A DNA stretch of 64,000 nucleotides, taken from Budorcas taxicolor (lineage: Eukaryota; Chordata; Mammalia; Artiodactyla; Bovidae). The stretch lies in the NCBI RefSeq assembly GCF_023091745.1, contig NC_068934.1:14028434-14092433 (forward strand), written 5' to 3'. The first letter of the stretch is position 1. Each line of letters starts with the position of its first letter. The notes beneath the pieces were generated by a model. It was not told the origin of the DNA and did no database searches. It saw nothing but the letters and a program-made list of their open reading frames with translations. Shown here in pieces: positions 43,870 through 55,480 of the stretch. The translations under genes were made by a program, and so were the position numbers.

Positions 43870-44262
43870 TTTTGCTATGTTTTCTTTGAACTTGGACAAA
43901 TTACTTAACCTGTCTCCATTTCTTTTTGTAAAAATGGGATAACAATAGGAATCGTCAACATTTCCTCTGGTTTCTATATTCTGTGAATCCATTTATGTAA
44001 TAACATGCTTAGAACAAGGCTTGAAAGTGTTAGTTGCTCAGTAGTGTCCTATATTTTGTGACCCTATGGACTGTAACCTCTATCCATGAAACTTTCCAGG
44101 CAAGAATACTGGAGTGGGTAGCCATTCCCTTTGCCAGGGGATCTTCCTGACCCAGGGATCAAACCTGCTTGTCCCACATTGCAGGCAGATTCTTTACCAT
44201 CTGAGCCACCAGGGAAGCCCCAAAATAAGGCTTGGCAGCCAATAAGTGTTCAATAAATTTGA
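43870..44262 (+). mobile_element. MIR interrupted by Bov-tA
   Basis: cttggacaaattacttaacc, ctccatttctttttg, gggataacaataggaat, then after the SINE aaggcttggcagccaataagtg and tcaataaattt. Confidence 0.65.
44024..44226 (-). mobile_element. Bov-tA SINE
   Basis: Full-length reverse complement inside a MIR, with 8-bp TSDs AAGGCTTG at 44016-44023 and 44227-44234. Confidence 0.93.
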
Positions 44263-45250
44263 CCTAACATTCTTATCCTAGCTTTTGTTGAAATCTAATC
44301 TCTCTCAAACATAATTCTAGTCTTGGCTGATTATGCGTGGGTTTAGCTCTCAAATAGGTACTTTGTTTTTAGTATGTGACTATTATACTTTGTAACTTCT
44401 GATCATTTACAACCAAGAAAGACCACCATAAAGAATCATCTTTTCTTTACAAACCCAGATATTGGAATCTTCACAAATCTGAGTGCACAGGAAAACATTT
44501 GATACTTTGAATCCTGATCTGATTAATAAGGATGGCTTTCTGCATGTTTAAAATTCTTCATTATTTATCCTTTTGATAGACCCTAGTTTTAAATCGTATC
44601 TTATGTTTACCACATTGATTCTTTGCATGACTGTTTCTCTCTTCCTGGAATGACCTGCCACAGATTCCCATTTCATTTTCAAAATCCAAGTCTGATGACA
44701 TTTCCTTCCACATTTGTGCTTTACCTATAAATTACGTGTAAATTGCATATGTTTAATCCATTGTATTATCAGTTTATGCATTGTTTATTTACATTTGTTT
44801 TCTCAGACAAAATTTGGTAGCCCATCCATGGTTTAATCATTCTCAAAGACACAGTAGCCAGCACCTGAGTCCTGTATAATAAATGTTCAATGCATGTTTA
44901 TTTAATTAACCTGGACTTTAAAGAACAGATTCTATTAATGATAAATAAAGTTGTTAATGTTAAAGCTCTTTAATTAAGGTGCAATTAAAGAGCAGAATTG
45001 TTGAAGAATCTATTGGGATAATTTTAATAGTAGAATGATTCCTCTATTTTCATGAGCATACAATTTTCTCAAATGACTGAAACTTAAGATTGAAAAATGA
45101 GGTATAAGGAGTTCATGTATTAAAAGGGGGGGGGAGGGAAATGTTAAATAGATGTGATATTAAAGATTCCCTATGATCTTTCATTCTATTAAAGGATGTT
45201 AAGACATAATTAGAGATTAGTAAGATACAGATAATAGTAAGTGACATAAA
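44263..45250. other. Mostly unassigned, with weak L2-like text
   Basis: 44630-44900 loosely resembles plus-strand L2 (cttcctggaatgacctgcc, tgatgacatttccttcc, cagtagccagcacctg). The rest includes the hairpin at 44965-44993 and a G9 run at 45126-45134. Confidence 0.35.
44965..44993. repeat. Perfect 11-bp inverted repeat
   Basis: Arms GCTCTTTAATT and AATTAAAGAGC around a 7-nt spacer AAGGTGC. Not part of any repeat family I recognise. Confidence 0.85.
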
Positions 45251-45263
45251 AGAGGAAAGACAT

Positions 45264-45512
45264 TAGAACTGATTCAAATATATTCTTTTTAATGGCTAGA
45301 GATGTTGTACCATCCCAAGAGGGATGGTATGGGGAGAGAGGTAGGAGGGGGGTTCAGGATGGGGAACACATGTACACCTGTGGCAATTTCATGTTGATGT
45401 ATGGCATAACCAATACAATATTGTAAAGTAATTAGCCTCCAGTTAAAATAAACAAATTTAAATTAAAAAAATTGAATTAAAATTAAAAATTGAAAAAAAA
45501 TTTAAAAAAAAG
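45264..45512 (+). mobile_element. Short twin-primed L1
   Basis: About 34 bp of L1 ORF2 text on the minus strand (45264-45297; compare 8313-8346) are followed, after a short filler, by the L1 3' UTR on the plus strand (agagggatggtatgggg onward) and a long A-rich tail. Perfect 13-bp TSDs AGAGGAAAGACAT at 45251-45263 and 45513-45525 prove one event. Confidence 0.92.
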
Positions 45513-45525
45513 AGAGGAAAGACAT

Positions 45526-46002
45526 GATTCAATGTTCTCAATGGGGTTTAATTTGGAGGCAAATCTAAGGGGCAGTCTGCTACATGTTGGTGAAGGGGAT
45601 TTCTAACACTGATAACCCAGCCTGGATCCTTGATGCTTCAGAAGGGGCAGGGATCCAGATTCATTGGCACAGGAGCCTGTGAGGCCTATTCAATCCCATG
45701 GTTGAGAGCTGCTCTTCACCATCCCAGGGTCAGTGTTTTATGAACCAAAATCAGAACTATGTCTGACAGGTCCTAATCTCCTTGGAAAAAGTGGGACAGG
45801 AAAGCTGGAAATAGAGCAGCCCCCCAAATGCAGCCCCCGCTTATAATCTACCAGTGCTTTCTCCCCCTTTCATTTATTTCTCAACCTCGTTCAACAGTTA
45901 ACTCAGTAGTGATGTGGTTCTCAACAAATTCTGCCTGGATGGAAAAAAAAAAAAGCATAAACATGGTGTTACTGCATATTTTAAACAGTCTTATTCTATC
46001 AA
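45526..46002. other. Unassigned sequence
   Basis: No gene or named repeat; an A-run at about 45941-45953. Confidence 0.35.
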
Positions 46003-46538
46003 AGTAAAGTTGGTTTACAATGTTGTGTTAATTCCTGCTGTACAGAAAAGTGATTCAGTTATACGTTTATATGCATTCTTTTTCATTACAGTTTTCCATT
46101 ACAGTTTCTCACAGGACTGTGACTGTAGTTCCCCGTGCTATGCAGTGGGCTGTTGTTGTTTATCCATTCTATATGTGATAGTTGGCACCTGCTGATCCCC
46201 AGCTCCCAATCCATCCCTCTCCCCACCTGACCTCCCCCTTGGCAACCACAAGTCTCTTCTCTAGGTGAGTCTGTTTGTGTTTCCTAGAGAAATTCATTTG
46301 TGTCATATTTTAGATTCCACATAGAAGTGTTACCATATAATCGCCTTTCTCTGATTTAGTGTGACCGTCTCTCAGTCCATCCATGTTGTTGCAAATGGCA
46401 TTACTTCATTCTTTTTTTATGGCTCAGTAATATTCCACTGCGTGTGTGTACCACATCTTTTATGTCTTGCCACCTTTCCATGGGCATTTACTTTTTCCCA
46501 TGGCTTGGCTATTGTATCACCACTGTTTTTACGATAAT
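46003..46538 (-). mobile_element. Old L1 3' end
   Basis: Long reverse-complement L1 3' UTR and ORF2 end: agttggtttacaatgttgtg, ggcaaccacaagtctcttc, tttagattccacatagaag, ccatccatgttgttgc, cattctttttttatggctcag. Confidence 0.85.
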
Positions 46539-46789
46539 AGTTTCAAGAATGTGCATGTTTGTTTGCTCATTCATGAAACATTTATAAATGTTTTATTTAA
46601 GAAAATAACTTTTGTAGTTATAAAACTAGGAACTTGGAAACTGCCCTAGATTTTTTTCCTCCTTATCCTATTAACCAAAAGTGTCACAAAGTCAGATCAG
46701 TTTTCCCAGTATCAGATATCGATATCTGTCCCCTCCCCTTTATTCTCACAATCCTAAGTCATGTTCTTATCAATACTATCTTATATCTA

Positions 46790-47180
46790 GCTGAGTACAG
46801 CTTGTCTTAATGGTCTTCCTACTTTGACTTATTCTACCAGCTAAACCCTGGTGTGCTTCCCTGGTGGCTTAGAAGGTAAAGAATCTGCCTGGAGTACAGG
46901 AGACTTGAGTTCGATCCCTGGGTTGGGAAGGTCCTCTGGAAAAGGGTATGGCAATCCACTCCAGTATTTTCTTGGTGAATCCCATGGACAGAGGAGCTTG
47001 ATGGGCTGCTGTCCATGGGGTCACAAAGAGTCAGACACGACTGAGCACGGGATAGCACCAGCTAAACCAACCATGGTACAACTGCCAGAGGAATCCTTAT
47101 CCCATGTAAATCTGATCACGCCGCTCTCCTGTACAGACTTCTTCACTGGTTCTTTAGATGGTCCTCCTTTTTGTCAGCGT
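46790..47180 (+). mobile_element. L2 fragment interrupted by Bov-tA
   Basis: ggtcttcctactttgac on the left, then accatggtacaactgccagag, gtaaatctgatcacgccgctc and tcttcactggttctttag on the right resemble internal L2. Confidence 0.5.
46848..47056 (+). mobile_element. Bov-tA SINE
   Basis: Full-length with perfect 12-bp TSDs ACCAGCTAAACC at 46836-46847 and 47057-47068. Confidence 0.95.
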
Positions 47181-47284
47181 GTCTGGGGCTCCTATGCTAG
47201 TGCTCTCTTCTGCACTGATAAGCTTTCTTGTTATTGCCATTCTGTAGAACAGAAGCAAAAATCATGCTCTCGTCACTCTCACCC

Positions 47285-47560
47285 ACACCTCTCTGAATTT
47301 TTTAAATTGACTTCACTTTTTAGAGCAGTTATAGGTTGACAGAAAAATTGAGCAGAAGTGCATAAGTTTCCCCTAGACCCCTTTCCCAAATACCCATAGC
47401 CTCCCCCATAATCAACATCCCTTACCAGTGGTTCATTTGTTACAATTCTTAAACCTATACCGATACATCATCATCACTGAATCATACCCGACCTTTTAGT
47501 TTAGCATCCTCTCTTTCATGCTTTTCTGGGGTCTTTTATAGAAAGGTTATTCCCATTTTA
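47285..47560 (-). mobile_element. Old L1 3' fragment (L1M-like)
   Basis: tagagcagttataggttgacag, aaaattgagcagaag, tcccctagacccctttccc, catagcctcccccataatc, aacatcccttaccag, catttgttacaattctt match an old L1 3' end in reverse complement. Confidence 0.65.
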
Positions 47561-48066
47561 TGTTACATATATGCTTTAGTTCCTTTAGTTCATTAAATCT
47601 GTGCTTTTTCTAGAAATTACAACCGTGGGTGCTTATGTACTAGCTCCTTATCACAGACCCGAGCCTCTGCCAGAATGAGTGTAGTAATTAGTAATAATTA
47701 CTAAAGATTCAAGAAACAGGAGTGCTTACACACCTTCCAGATATTCTCTGCTTCTTGGTGTGTTTTCAGAGATAGCTAATGTATCTTCTAAAATAACTGG
47801 GACTCTTGGTGTCTACCACGCCTGCAGAGGCTGGATCTGGGAAGTGACAAGGTCCGTGTGGTCATAGCCTGCATTCTTGCTTGCCCTGACGTAATCTGAA
47901 CTCTTGCTGCATGCTTTATAGTCCCAGTCATCCCAGTTAGGGAGGCACCTCTTGGTTAGGGATTCATACCTGATGTTCAGGGGAAAAGTCATTTATTTCT
48001 TTGGTTTGCTTTGTACAATATAATTGTATCTGCTTAAGACTAAATTATCATTTTTCCCTTGGGCAG
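47561..48066. other. Unassigned sequence
   Basis: No gene or named repeat. Confidence 0.35.
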
Positions 48067-48258
48067 GTGTGTGTGGGCTCAGGCATGTCCAACTCTTTGC
48101 CAGCCAGGCCCCTCTGTCCATGGGATTTCCCAGGCAAGAATGCTGGAGTGGGTTGCCATTTCCCACTCCAGGGGATCTTCTCAACCCAGGGATTGAACCT
48201 GCATCTCCAGTGTCTGCAGCATTGAGAGACAGATTCTTTACCAGTGCACCATTAGGCT
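48067..48258 (-). mobile_element. Bov-tA SINE, degraded
   Basis: Reverse complement, gtgtgggctcaggcatgtcc to caccattaggctc, with small deletions in the tail part. Confidence 0.88.
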
Positions 48259-49066
48259 CATAAGCTTCATGTGGGCATAAGCTTCACTACTTTGGCACTT
48301 TCTTTGGAGTTCTATAGATGACTCTGTATGGATTTTTGCCTATAGAACCTGCTTGGTTAACTTTGGACTCATGCGTAGTTCCCAAACTCTCACCGTGCTT
48401 TCCAGACCTTTCCACTGCTTCATTGCTATGGGCAATGTAATATATTTGAAATATGGAGAACAAGCATTTTACCCTTTTCCCTGCCCTTTCTGTTATTAAT
48501 AATCACTGTGACTTTTCAAAGTCTTACTCTTTTCCCTTCACCCGCCTCTCCCTGGAAGTGTCCTGTCTCCTGTCTAATTAATGACCATAGTTTACAGACA
48601 GTGCAGCTGTCTACACATATGGTTCATTACCCTTAAGACAGAAAACGATGTAAGAGTTGAAGGTTTCTTTCTCAGGGTTCTTTGGGCACTATGAAGGATG
48701 AAATCATTAGCATGACTTTTAACTAAAACAGGGCCTTGAGGTATTGCATCATCTTGTACTTCTAGCACCCACACTAGGGGCATTATAGCTTTAAAATCAG
48801 GGTTTACTAGCTTCTGTTTAGAGCCAAATTTGCTTGGTGCCAGAGAGAACTGGAAAATAATAACAAAACACTTTGCGTTGTATCCGAGTTTTTGAATTGT
48901 CTCACATTGGGGGTGAACTACAAACAGTAAAATGAATTAATGAGAAGAGAGGACTAAGTATTTTCCTAGGAAGACAACAGGCTGATCATGAGAGCAGCCA
49001 GCGTGTTTCAGAAGAGTGGCATTTGTGGACCTGAAGAGTGGGAGCTCCTGGGTGCTTGATAGAGTG
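48259..49066. other. Unassigned sequence
   Basis: Begins with an 11-bp direct repeat CATAAGCTTCA (48259-48269, 48276-48286). No gene. Confidence 0.35.
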
Positions 49067-49277
49067 GATGCTCATTCGCCTCATTCCTGTCTGACTCCTT
49101 GCAATCTATGGACTGTAGCCCTCCAGGCTCCTCTCTCCATAAGATTTTCCAGGCAAGAGCACTGGAGTGGGTTGCCATTTCCTCCTCCAGGCGATCTTCC
49201 CGCCCCAGGGATTGAACCTGAGTCTCCTGTATCTCCTGCGTTGGCAGGTGGGTTCTTTACCTCTAGCTCCACCTGGA
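49067..49277 (-). mobile_element. Bov-tA SINE
   Basis: Full-length reverse complement, from ctcattcctgtctgactcc to agctccacctggag. Confidence 0.9.
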
Positions 49278-49395
49278 GTTGTCCTCATTCATTCATGTGA
49301 CCCGTATTCACTCATACTGTTTGCCAGATCGTGTTCCAGGTGCCGGGTACCAGTAAGCAAGAACTACTTCTTGCCTTCTAAGAAATTATGGGTTT
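49278..49395 (-). mobile_element. L2-type fragment
   Basis: cattcattcatgtgaccc, tttgccagatcgtgttccagg and tgccgggtaccagtaag resemble a reversed L2 3' end. Confidence 0.45.
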
Positions 49396-49647
49396 AATAG
49401 ACTCTTTCAGTCCCAATAAGATTATTGTGTAAACTTCTGAGTCCAGCTTCCATCACAGGAATCCCTGGTAATTGTGACTGCTGACAATGGCTTTAAACAC
49501 CCTGCACCACGTCTCTGCTTTTAGCCTTGGCCTTCCCCCGTCTCTTCAGGTGGCCCTTATTTACTGACATGTGACTCGTCCTGGTTGGTTTCACAGCTGT
49601 GTCCTTGCTGGTGCTGCCAAGTCAGGTGGTACAGTTACTCTCATGCC

Positions 49648-49842
49648 CACAAGTGGCCCAGACAGTAAAGAGCCTACCTACAATGCAGGAGACCCGGGTT
49701 TGATCTCTGGGTTGGGAAGATCCCCTGGAGAAGGAAATGGCAACCCACTGCAGTATTCTTGCCTGGGAAATCCCATGGATGGAGGAGCCTGGCAGACTAC
49801 AGTCCATGGGGTTGCAAAGAATCGGACACAACTGAGCGACTA
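49648..49842 (+). mobile_element. Bov-tA SINE
   Basis: Almost full-length from gtggcccagacagtaaag to gagcgactaacac, followed by a CA run. Confidence 0.92.
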
Positions 49843-50578
49843 ACACACACACATGTGCCTCAGGTGGCGTTGGGTGCTGACTAAAAAAAAAATCATATTG
49901 TTTTCCACATCTTGTTAATTTTGTCTTTTGTCTTCAGTTCGTTGCCCTCCACTTTTTTTTCTCTTTACTAAAGGTCTGTTCTAAACTATTCAATGTGACT
50001 AGCACTTTAGCACTTAATGAACTCTAGTTCATGACCCAGGAGATCTTGTCTCTCTTTTCTGATCAGATCTTCTCTTCCTTTTCATATCTTTAATTTGCCA
50101 TTTTCTCCCACTCGTCCTTTAAGTGCGGGCTTTGTAATCTGGCTTCCACAGTCCTTTAAGGATCTTGGGATAGACTTCATGAAACCTACACGCTACCTGG
50201 AATTGTATCCACAAATTGATTTATGTGTGCCTATGTAGTTTTTCTGGGAGAGAATTCACGACTTGCTTCAGAATCTCAAAGAGATCCAAAGATAGTCTCT
50301 AATAACAAATTTGAATTCCTGTTGTTTTCATTCCGCAATATTACTTCTCTCTGAGTGGTCACCTCATGCTTATAACATTCAATACCATGTAAATACCATT
50401 TGGTCTTAAATTGTATTTTCACATTAGAATTCTCTGCTACTTAACTTCAAATCCCTACAGAATGTCTTCCTCCCGGGGTCTCCCGGGCCTCTCATGTTCT
50501 TGCCTGACTTACTGCCCTAGAGTTTTCCTCCCATAACTTATTTTCTTCGTGCCTCCTCTGATTATTTTGAATAGGGCT
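49843..50578. other. Unassigned sequence
   Basis: No gene or clearly named repeat; possibly old L2 in part. Confidence 0.3.
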
Positions 50579-50590
50579 ATCCTTAGCCAG

Positions 50591-50791
50591 GGCTCAGTGA
50601 CAAAGAATCCACCTGCCAATGCAAGAGATGTGTGTGCAATCCCTGGGTCAGAAAGATCCCTTGGAGAAGGAAATGGCAACCCACCCCAGTATTCCTGCCT
50701 CGGAAATCCCATGGACAGAGGAGCCTGGTAGGCTACAGTCCATGGGGTCTCAAAAAGGTTGGAAACAGTTTAGTGATTAAACAACAACATC
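50591..50791 (+). mobile_element. Bov-tA SINE
   Basis: Full-length; direct repeats ATCCTTAGCCAG (50579-50590) and ATCTTTAGCCAG (50792-50803) differ at one base. Confidence 0.9.
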
Positions 50792-50803
50792 ATCTTTAGC
50801 CAG

Positions 50804-51260
50804 AGCAGATAAGATTGAACTCTAAAGCTCCGCTCTTTCCATCTCCACTGCCTTTATACCCATCTGTGAATACCACATATTGTATCGTTTTTTTATTTAC
50901 CACCTCTGTCTCCTTATCACTATGTCCTCTACCACTGCCTTACTTTAAGCCTTCAGTTTAAGACTCTTACCTTCTTTCTGTCTCTATTTTAAATATCGTT
51001 CAAAGTATCTTCCATGTAGAGATGAAAGCGGTCATCTTCAAATACATATATAATCGTGCCATTTCTTTATTTAAAATACTTTAATGTGTCCTTTGTCTAC
51101 AAGATGAGATTACAGGAAAATTCTAGTAAGATGGTCTACTGTGTATCCTATGATTTAGTTCATCCCTGCCTCCCCAGGCCCATCGCTTGGTTATTTCCTA
51201 TGTATGTTGGTTCTCCAATGCTGTTATGCTTTCTGTACTCATGCAATAAAATGTCTTCCT
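50804..51260 (+). mobile_element. Probable old L2 fragment
   Basis: aaagcggtcatcttcaaatac, tcgtgccatttctttattt, aaatactttaatgtgtcc, ctacaagatgagattacagg and agtaagatggtctac follow internal L2 loosely. Confidence 0.4.
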
Positions 51261-51510
51261 CCTGAGCATTCACTACTCCATGACTCTGTCCATCATGTGA
51301 CATGCTTTGACTAAAGAGATGTTAATATATGTGATGTAAGCAGTGTCTTGAAAACTGCTTGAATGGCTGGCCTGATTTGCTGTTGCACTTTGGCCATCAG
51401 CATGAGAAGGGGATTCCTAGCCTCTCCTGCTGGTCCTGGGAAAGGATGATGAACAAATGGAACAGAGCTTTTCCAGCGTAATTGCTTCAGCCAAGCATTC
51501 ACAAGAGCAG

Positions 51511-51780
51511 CTGCTGCTGCTGAGTCGCTTCAGTTGTGTCCGACTCTGTGCAACCCCATAGACGGCAGTCCACTGGGGTACCCCATCCCTGGGATTCTCT
51601 AGGCAAGAAAACTGGAGTGGGTTGCCATTTTCCATCTCCAGTGCATGAAAGTGAAAAGTCAAAGTGAAGTTGTTCAGTCGTGTCCAACTCTTAGTGACCC
51701 CATGGTCTGCAGCCTACCAGGCTCCTCCATCCATGAGATTTTCCAGGCACGAGTACTGGAGTGGGGTGCCCTTGCCTTCA
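51511..51780 (-). mobile_element. BOV-A2 SINE (dimer)
   Basis: (CTG)n at the left and two Bov-A units. Perfect 11-bp TSDs CACAAGAGCAG at 51500-51510 and 51781-51791. Confidence 0.95.
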
Positions 51781-51791
51781 CACAAGAGCAG

Positions 51792-52494
51792 AGGCCTCTG
51801 CAAATGAGTGAGCAAGCCCAGATGACATAACCAGAGTCCTGCAACTTACTGTGGTGTGCCTCTGAGTTTTGGATTTTGTTACACAGCAAAAGTAAACTGA
51901 TACATTTTCCGTAAGGTTCTCCACATGCTGGCCTAATTCAAAAGCTCAATATTACTCAAAGCCATAAACCTCTGCTCTGGTAATGCTTTACTTTATTCCC
52001 TTTAGTTTCTTATCTATCTACTGAATTCTTCCTTATAAGCTTGAGACCCAAACAAGCATTTCTTCCTTAGTGAAGCTTTTTGTGAATCTGCTATGGACGT
52101 TGTCATTTTCCCCATTGGGCCATGTAGGACTTTCCACATACTACTTTGTGTTTGCAGTTTGTCACACGTCTTTTTGCCCCTACCAGTCTGAGTATCCAGA
52201 AGACGAGGCTGTTAACTTTAGACAAGGCTAGGGAGGCCTTCACAGAGGAAGACATACTGAGTTGAACATAGAAGGATAAAGATGAATAGAGGCAGGAGGT
52301 AAATCAAGAAAGCTTGGATAATCAAGGGTCTCATGTCAGCGGAAATGTTTGTGAATAATAATGTTTTCCCTTGATGCTTCTTTGACTTCCCACATATAAT
52401 GGAGCCTGTTGTTTGATGTAGTAAAGAAAACTATTCTAAAGGCATAGTCTTGGTTGTACATAGGAACACTGTGATTTTCTTCTCTTTGGGCAGC
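51792..52494. other. Unassigned sequence
   Basis: Possibly old L2 in 51900-52160, too eroded to assert. No gene. Confidence 0.3.
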
Positions 52495-52825
52495 AAAATC
52501 ATACACTTGTATGGTCACCACCTGCTTTTCTTTGGACATTCTGTCCAGCTGTCCGGTCTGTGAGAGTGGTGACATTTACAACCATTACAAGGCGACAGTC
52601 CTGGCCACTTGCCACAGTAGGGCTCAGGTCCAAGTGGCTACCATCTGGCAGGACATCTGCTCAGCCACTGGGAAGGCTTTAGATGCAGCCACATGCCCAC
52701 AGAGAAGACAATGCACTCTGCCCTTTGAGGGAAGAGAATGTATCACATGTCCACCCATGCAAGAGATTAACACTGAGAATAACCCCAGGGAGGTGCCTGT
52801 CCACTATGGCAGTGATCCTTCATAG
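52495..52825 (+). other. Cysteine-rich open stretch, unrecognised
   Basis: Open frame of about 110 codons (ATG at 52511). It is preceded by a pyrimidine tract ending ctttgggcag at 52494 that resembles a 3' splice site. The peptide has about ten cysteines, for example SSCPVCESGD and PQRRQCTL, well above the background for noncoding ORFs here. I recognise no domain family. No convincing 5' splice site ends it; it stops at tag near 52825. It could be an exon, a pseudogene remnant or chance. Confidence 0.2.
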
Positions 52826-52864
52826 GCTTCAGATTTGGGGCCTCTGACAGTATGTACTTGATGG

Positions 52865-53000
52865 GAACGTGGCCTCTGTAGCCAGACCTACTGAGTTTCA
52901 TCCTGGACTCATCACTTTGCTATGTAACCTTGGGGCAAGTTACTCACCATCTGTGTTAGGGCACAGCCCATCCTCAGTAAATATCAGCTATGTTTATTTT
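52865..53000 (+). mobile_element. MIR-like fragment
   Basis: tgtagccagacctactgag, catcactttgctatgtaacc, ttggggcaagttactcacc are the 5' half of a MIR; the remainder is eroded. Confidence 0.5.
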
Positions 53001-53144
53001 AAATAGCACCTTAGGGTTTGTCATGTTCTCAGAAACTATGAAGCTCCCTAGGATAGCTGTGCAGTGCCTCTCAATCACAGTCAAGTCCTGCACTGGTTGG
53101 CATGCACCTGTTCTGTTGCCATGATGAACACCTGTGCTTCCCTG

Positions 53145-53310
53145 GATTTGTAATACTCTTTCTGACACCCCTGGGCCTTTGCACATGCTGTTTTCTTTGC
53201 TGGAAAACTCTTGTTCTCTCTTCATCAAGTTCACTGTTCATCATTTAAGATACCACTTTTTCATAGAAGCCATTCGTGACTCCAGGCTATGTATTGTCAT
53301 AGATGTATCT
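53145..53310 (+). mobile_element. L2 fragment
   Basis: gcctttgcacatgctgttttc, tttgctggaaaactcttg, gttcactgttcatcatttaag and agaagccattcgtgactcc match the L2 3' region. Confidence 0.6.
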
Positions 53311-53892
53311 CTTTGTGAACTCATCACTAATATTGGATGGATAGATATATGGATGAATGAAGTGCTTATGTATGTGATCTCTATTACTCTCATTTAATTA
53401 ATCCTTAAACAGTCAATTTATGTGCTTTATTGTCTTCTTGAAAAAACGTCTATTTGTACTTGTTTCAAATGCAGATTGTAACCCACAAGGGAGGGAATCG
53501 AAAGCCCAATCCTAAACGATGAGATTGGAGCAATGACATGCTAATTTCCCATCCAAATCTCCTCCAGTCTGTAATTGTGTGCAGCCAAATCGACCAGCTG
53601 GAAAGAGCTGATTCAAGGAATTGGTGTTATTGGTCCAATATAGACATTTGTTTGGCTGAATTTAATCATGTTTAAAATTATTTCAGTTAAGTGAAATTGT
53701 GTGTACATGCTGTCACTGGATTTAGGAATAAAGAAGCCATTTGGACCCTGGAAATTCTGTATTTTTTGTTATAACTGAGGCCAGTGAGCCTCTTAGGCAG
53801 ATAAGTTGTTGTCCACTTTACATAATTTGACAAATTCTATGGGTTTACCAGTCCAGAAACAAGTCTGTCTCCAGCATCAGCATCAGATCAGG
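53311..53892. other. Unassigned, complex sequence
   Basis: 53460-53720 is free of repeats and low complexity and could be a conserved noncoding element; unproven. Confidence 0.3.
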
Positions 53893-54098
53893 TCAGATTT
53901 TTTTTTTTTTTTAATATTTTTTGATGTGGACCATTTGAAAAAAATCTTTACTGAATTTGTCACAGCATTGCTTCTGTTTCATGTTGGGTTTTTTTTGGCC
54001 TCGAGGCAGGTAGGATCTTTGCTTCCCACTGAGAGATTAAACCTTTACCCTCTGCATTGGAAGGTGAAGTCTTAACCACTGAACCACCAGGAAGTCCC
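53893..54098 (-). mobile_element. CHR SINE
   Basis: T-run, tgatgtggaccatttgaaa, agcattgcttctgtttcatg, gtcttaaccactgaacc and accaggaagtccc: reverse-complement CHR including its long tail (same tail as the copy at 9022). Confidence 0.88.
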
Positions 54099-54234
54099 AG
54101 ATCTGATAGTCTTACCAATGTAGCCAGTCCTTGAGTTAAAGTTATATCTCTAGATAGTTGCTCTAGAAACAACTTCATCAACTTAAATGGATAGTCTTAA
54201 CCAATACAATTAAGATAATAAACGTTAACCTATT
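54099..54234. other. Unassigned sequence
   Basis: Short spacer, nothing recognised. Confidence 0.35.
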
Positions 54235-54440
54235 TGTTCATTTAACAATTGTTTATTTTTTATACAACATATACTAAACACTCTATATTGAAATATATTT
54301 GGGACAGGTCAATGAACAAAACAAATGCAGATTCCTACCTTCCAGGACCTCAGAATCTGATAAGGAGACATGGAAACTAATGAATCAACATAATTTGTAA
54401 GCAGAATGCAAAGATTTTTGAAAGTCTATAAGTGCTGTGA
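54235..54440 (-). mobile_element. L2-type fragment
   Basis: gttcatttaacaattgtttatt, gacaggtcaatgaacaaaac, attcctaccttccaggacctc, tctataagtgctgtgaaaa resemble a reversed L2 3' region. Confidence 0.5.
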
Positions 54441-55289
54441 AAAAAAAGCCAATTAAGATGCAAATTTTATACTTTATATAGCCCTTCCACATACATAGTG
54501 TGACATGATCTTTCTGCATACCTTGAGGTGGGCAAGGACATATTCCCAAATGGAGCAATTAGAGAAAAAAGGCAATATGGAGTTAGGCCCTGCTTGTCTT
54601 AAGTTCTTCCTTATATGTGGATGTATTTGAAAACACTCTTAGCTTAGATCCAACTCAAAACCTAGGGCCAATCCTAGAAACAGGTTTTAAAAGCTCCAAG
54701 AAAAACATTCTTGGTGTGAACACGAAATAGCCTTTTTCTTAGTCCACCTCAAATCTGTGTACTAGTTCCGACAATCAAGTGCTTCTTACCTTTTAGCTGA
54801 ACCTCTAGTTACCGATTTGTAGATTAGCTTTAGTGCCTGATTCTTGCTCATTGCATGTTCAGTGTCTGTCAGACAGTCAAGAATTGGGGTTCTTCAGTGT
54901 GCTTGCTAGTCACCACCACGGATACCCTGATTCTAGAGCTTGCGTTCTTCCCTGTGAACCTCAGACTACTAGGTGTGACCTTCACAATAATGACAAATAG
55001 ACTCCTGACAGATGCTCTTGGTGGTGGAGCATGGCGTGAGTGAATTCAACATAAGGGCCCGGGAAGAAGGCAGGCAGGGCCAGAGTGGGAGAGGGTCCCA
55101 AACTAAGGCACTGAGCACCAGGGCAGAGCTGTAAAAGCGGTGAAAGCAGAGGTGGGCGGTAAGCAAGTGACATTAAGTGGATGAAAATAAACAACTTCAG
55201 AGGAATTATAAAATTTATTCAGGCATTCAAATAACATTGACAAAAAATGGCAATATCATTACTAGTAACTTACCCTTATTTTCTGTTCC
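54441..55289. other. Unassigned sequence
   Basis: No gene. A GC-richer patch at 55040-55165 has short minus-strand ORFs in two frames, neither recognisable. Confidence 0.35.
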
Positions 55290-55480
55290 TTTTATTTGCT
55301 GGGGACTAGAAAACAAACTTGATCTATATCGCTTAATCCTCCAAAGAAACACTTAAGGTTAAGTAATATGTTGTTCTTTGAAATCTGGAATTTAGTTCAG
55401 GAAAAAAATAAGTAATTTAACCAGGTTCAGAGCTAATAAAATGATGTTTTAGAGCCAAGTTATGGATTCACATTGACTAG
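55290..55480 (-). mobile_element. MIR-like fragment
   Basis: cttaatcctccaaagaaac, gtaatttaaccaggttcagagct and gagccaagttatggattcac resemble MIR in reverse complement. Confidence 0.4.
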
